Below are positions 20,801 through 22,299 of a stretch of 22,299 bases of DNA, piece after piece. The notes beneath the pieces were generated by a model. It had not been told where the DNA came from, did not search any database, and worked only from the letters and a program-made list of their open reading frames with translations. The translations under genes were made by a program, and so were the position numbers. The stretch's first letter is position 1, and the number at the start of each line of letters is the position of its first letter. Where the stretch lies: contig LRSR01013100.1 of assembly GCA_001579985.1 (NCBI GenBank), positions 1 to 22,299 of the forward strand, given 5' to 3'. This DNA comes from Hypsibius dujardini. Lineage: Eukaryota; Tardigrada; Eutardigrada; Parachela; Hypsibiidae.

Positions 20801-21497
20801 GTACTTACTGTCCGGAAACGCCGCCTGCGTGCGCATTGAGGTAAACATCCGTCGTGCTGCTCCACAGCACGTTGATCATCTTTCCGTAACACAGCGACTG
20901 CACCGTCAGCGGGATGACGAACAGCAGAATGAGATGGTAAATGGACATGGCCTGGCCGTCCTCGATGCTGGCCTCTTCGCAGAACAGGACGTTCACCACC
21001 GTGTCCTCAATCAGGTTGGAGCTGTTATCAAATTTGCCGTAGTAGAACGGTTGCACTTCCTGTCAATTAGGAGGAAACATATTGCGCCTCTCTCGCCGCA
21101 CTGGGACTGCACCACAGGCATATTATTGTTATGCGCGAACGAGGCCGGCCAACCGGATGTCTCTGGCAAAATGTCGCCAGAAGGGTGGTATCTGTTAACC
21201 TAACCGTTCCCTCGTTCCCGGTAACCATTCCCTCGTTCCCGGTAACCGTTCCCTCGTTCCCGGTAACCATTCCTCGTTCCCGGTAACCATTCCCTCGTTC
21301 CCGGTAACCGTTCCCTCGTTCCCGGTAACCATTCCCTCGTTCCCGGTAACCGTTCCCTCGGAAAGAAACTTACCCATGTGAAGGCACTTGGTAGAGCCAT
21401 CAGGATGGATAATGTCCAGATGATTAAGAGGACGATCTTGCAGTTCCTCATCGTGCAAATTTGCCGGGAACGCATTGGAATGACTATCACGATGAAC
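17862..21497 (-). CDS. Class A (rhodopsin-family) peptide-type GPCR, 3' part
   Basis: Minus-strand exons in transcript order: 21497-21374, 21059-20809, 20683-20215, 18364-18308 and 18176-17862. After the first base, which completes an upstream codon (probably Arg of a DRF/ERF motif), there are exactly 405 codons including TAG, with phases matching at every junction. Visible parts: end of TM3 and second loop (IVIVIPMRSRQICTM); TM4 (IVLLIIWTLSILMALP); second extracellular loop with Cys (VLFCEE); TM5 (LLFVIPLTVQSLCYGKM); a third intracellular loop of about 175 residues rich in Ser/Thr/Arg; TM6 (VAVNLAFIVCYGPV); TM7 with NPxxY (HCCLNPIIYGFMSKNF); a C-tail of about 60 residues. TM1-TM3 must lie beyond the window's right edge or deep in its terminal intron. 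It resembles neuropeptide receptors (PMRSRQ, NPIIYGFMSKNF), but I cannot name the ligand class. The usual CWxP of TM6 is CYGP. Confidence 0.85.
18603..18723. repeat. Hairpin element with 29-nt arms
   Basis: Arm 18603-18631 (ACACGTGGCAAAAACCTTGC...) is the reverse complement of 18695-18723 with two mismatches; the loop is about 63 nt. It resembles a small foldback transposon relic. Confidence 0.85.
18878..18964. repeat. 9-bp minisatellite (GGTCGCACA) with GGTGT spacers
   Basis: About eight GGTCGCACA units, some separated by GGTGT, giving a partly higher-order pattern. Confidence 0.9.
19323..19393. repeat. Near-perfect hairpin with 27-nt arms
   Basis: Arm 19323-19349 pairs with 19367-19393 with one mismatch; the loop is 17 nt. 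The arm contains GGTTACTTTGAGGGTCGC. Within a GPCR intron, so probably a small foldback element. Confidence 0.88.
19615..20140. repeat. GACA/TGTC-rich degenerate tandem array
   Basis: From 19702 to about 19890 there are three copies of a roughly 63-bp unit (starts at 19702, 19764 and 19828) built on CATATAGACAG..TGTCC..AGACATTCT. Flanking sequence to 20140 carries many half-palindromes of the type GACA-N-TGTC. A perfect 13-nt inverted pair, AGACACCATGTCT at 19942-19954 and its complement at 19965-19977, lies in the array with a 10-nt loop. Confidence 0.8.
21203..21360. repeat. 21-bp minisatellite with alternating variants in GPCR intron
   Basis: Tandem unit (C)CGTTCCCTCGTTCCCGGTAA, about seven and a half copies. 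Position 3 differs (CGTT or CATT) in a largely alternating pattern, suggesting a 42-bp higher-order unit. It lies in intron 21060-21373, beside the donor at 21373. The minus-strand open frames in it (PGTRE repeats) are artefacts. Confidence 0.92.
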
Positions 21498-21900
21498 CTG
21501 AAAAGTCTGAATTTCAGTGTGCGGTAAATACAGTATTTTTACAGGAAATGATATAGTAATGATTAATATTATCAGTATTAATTAATATTATATTAATATT
21601 AATAATATTAATGTATAATGAGAGTAAGGGGGAGGACTGAAGGTTCTGAATTATGGTAAACGTCAAAGTGGTATCGAACTTTTTATTAGTAAACCCAATG
21701 ATCTTGCCGGGGGAGGGGGGCAAAAGTTAAAATTTAATAAAACACTGAGGAAAAAAATCTTATTTAAAAATAAAATTTCCGGGAAGAAATCCCTTTCAAA
21801 AATAAATCAAATATTGCTCCCCCCCCCGCAACGCAAATTTCAATTAAAGGGGGTAATTGCCCCGTTTCACCCTCAACGTTACGCCTCCGCCCACGCATAA

Positions 21901-21909
21901 TTTTATTTA

Positions 21910-21945
<36 letters not shown>

Positions 21946-21963
21946 TATTTATCGATTTATTTA
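21901..21963. repeat. (ATT)n / (ATTT)n microsatellite
   Basis: A run of TTA units flanked by TTTA units. Confidence 0.9.
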
Positions 21964-22208
21964 TTTCAGTACATTTTATTAAATTTTACATCCACCGGTA
22001 GCTATAATACTGTCGCTGATCTAATTCGGTTGATTGTTTGACTTAATTCTGCGACTGACACTTTAGAGATATACATTTATTATGTAGCTATATTTCTCTC
22101 CAAGGACCGACAATGTGGGTGCTTTGATCGTCGCGACTTCCGGGAATATAAAAAAAACTAATCAAGAATGATATGACTTATGTGTTTTTTCAATCGCTCC
22201 TGGGATGG

Positions 22209-22299
22209 AGCATTTAATGGTATATAAGCGCAAAAACAGTCTCCTGGAGCATTTAATGGTATATAAGCGCAGAAACAGTCTCCTGGAGCATTAAATGGT
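22209..22299. repeat. 39-bp tandem repeat running off the window end
   Basis: Unit starting AGCATTTAATGGTATATAAG recurs at 22209, 22248 and 22287 (period 39). A partial related piece (TCGCTCCTGGGATGG) lies just before it. The array continues beyond the window. Confidence 0.9.

Larger units (their letters stand above)
21498..22299. other. AT-rich terminal stretch, probably GPCR intron
   Basis: Begins at the acceptor for the GPCR exon at 21497 and runs to the window end without a convincing TM1-TM3 exon. It contains an AT-rich self-complementary stretch at about 21560-21612, G and C homopolymer tracts near 21711-21720 and 21818-21828, and the repeats listed separately. Confidence 0.6.

Noticed and set aside
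21067-21373. Minus-strand frames with PGTRE or TGNEGMV repeats extending the GPCR TM4 exon
   Set aside because: They read through the donor at 21373 into a 21-bp minisatellite; the phase match with exon 21059-20809 supports splicing.

Overview
The window is eukaryotic nuclear DNA from an invertebrate bilaterian animal. Genes are split by short GT..AG introns (mostly about 65-500 bp, up to about 1.85 kb). The products are animal neuronal or cell-surface proteins: a kainate-type glutamate receptor, a class A peptide-type GPCR, a natriuretic-peptide-receptor/guanylate-cyclase-like receptor and two leucine-rich-repeat (LRR) surface proteins. Tandem (TCTG/CAGA)n tracts litter the introns. A tardigrade or similar small ecdysozoan would fit, but that is a guess; the phylum cannot be fixed from this sequence alone. 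There are no operons, ribosome binding sites, CRISPR arrays, rRNA or tRNA genes.

Layout. (1) 1-3416, + strand: LRR ectodomain protein with one transmembrane helix, 5' end outside the window; five exons, frame-consistent over 2502 nt. (2) 3417-4727: spacer with a minus-strand cysteine-rich mini-ORF (about 3793-3983) and a CAGA tract. (3) 4728-8417, + strand: remnant of a receptor guanylate cyclase/natriuretic-peptide-receptor-like gene. Its exons for signal peptide, ANF-type ligand-binding domain, transmembrane helix and a scrap of kinase-homology domain are recognisable. It carries an in-frame TGA, a frame-breaking exon and no cyclase domain, and it hosts a 304-bp MITE with a TA duplication and a separate foldback. 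(4) 8418-9193: spacer with a 22-bp minisatellite. (5) 9194-12769, + strand: a complete paralogue of the first LRR gene (six exons, 822 aa) that ends in a GPI-anchor-like tail instead of a transmembrane helix plus cytoplasmic tail. (6) 13310-17576, + strand: complete kainate-type ionotropic glutamate receptor, ten exons, 903 aa. (7) 17862-21497, - strand: 3' part (end of TM3 to C-terminus) of a peptide-type GPCR, five exons, convergent with the glutamate receptor. (8) 21498-22299: probable intron of the GPCR, AT-rich, ending in a 39-bp tandem repeat.

Splice models were built by hand from GT/AG sites, reading phase and alignment between the two LRR paralogues or to remembered family motifs. For the four intact genes the exon lengths sum to whole codons. 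The window is a loose cluster of membrane receptors, not a pathway. The most notable features are the two LRR paralogues sharing none of their internal intron positions, the switch of membrane anchor between them, the decaying cyclase receptor, and the variety of foldback and tandem repeats in introns and spacers.
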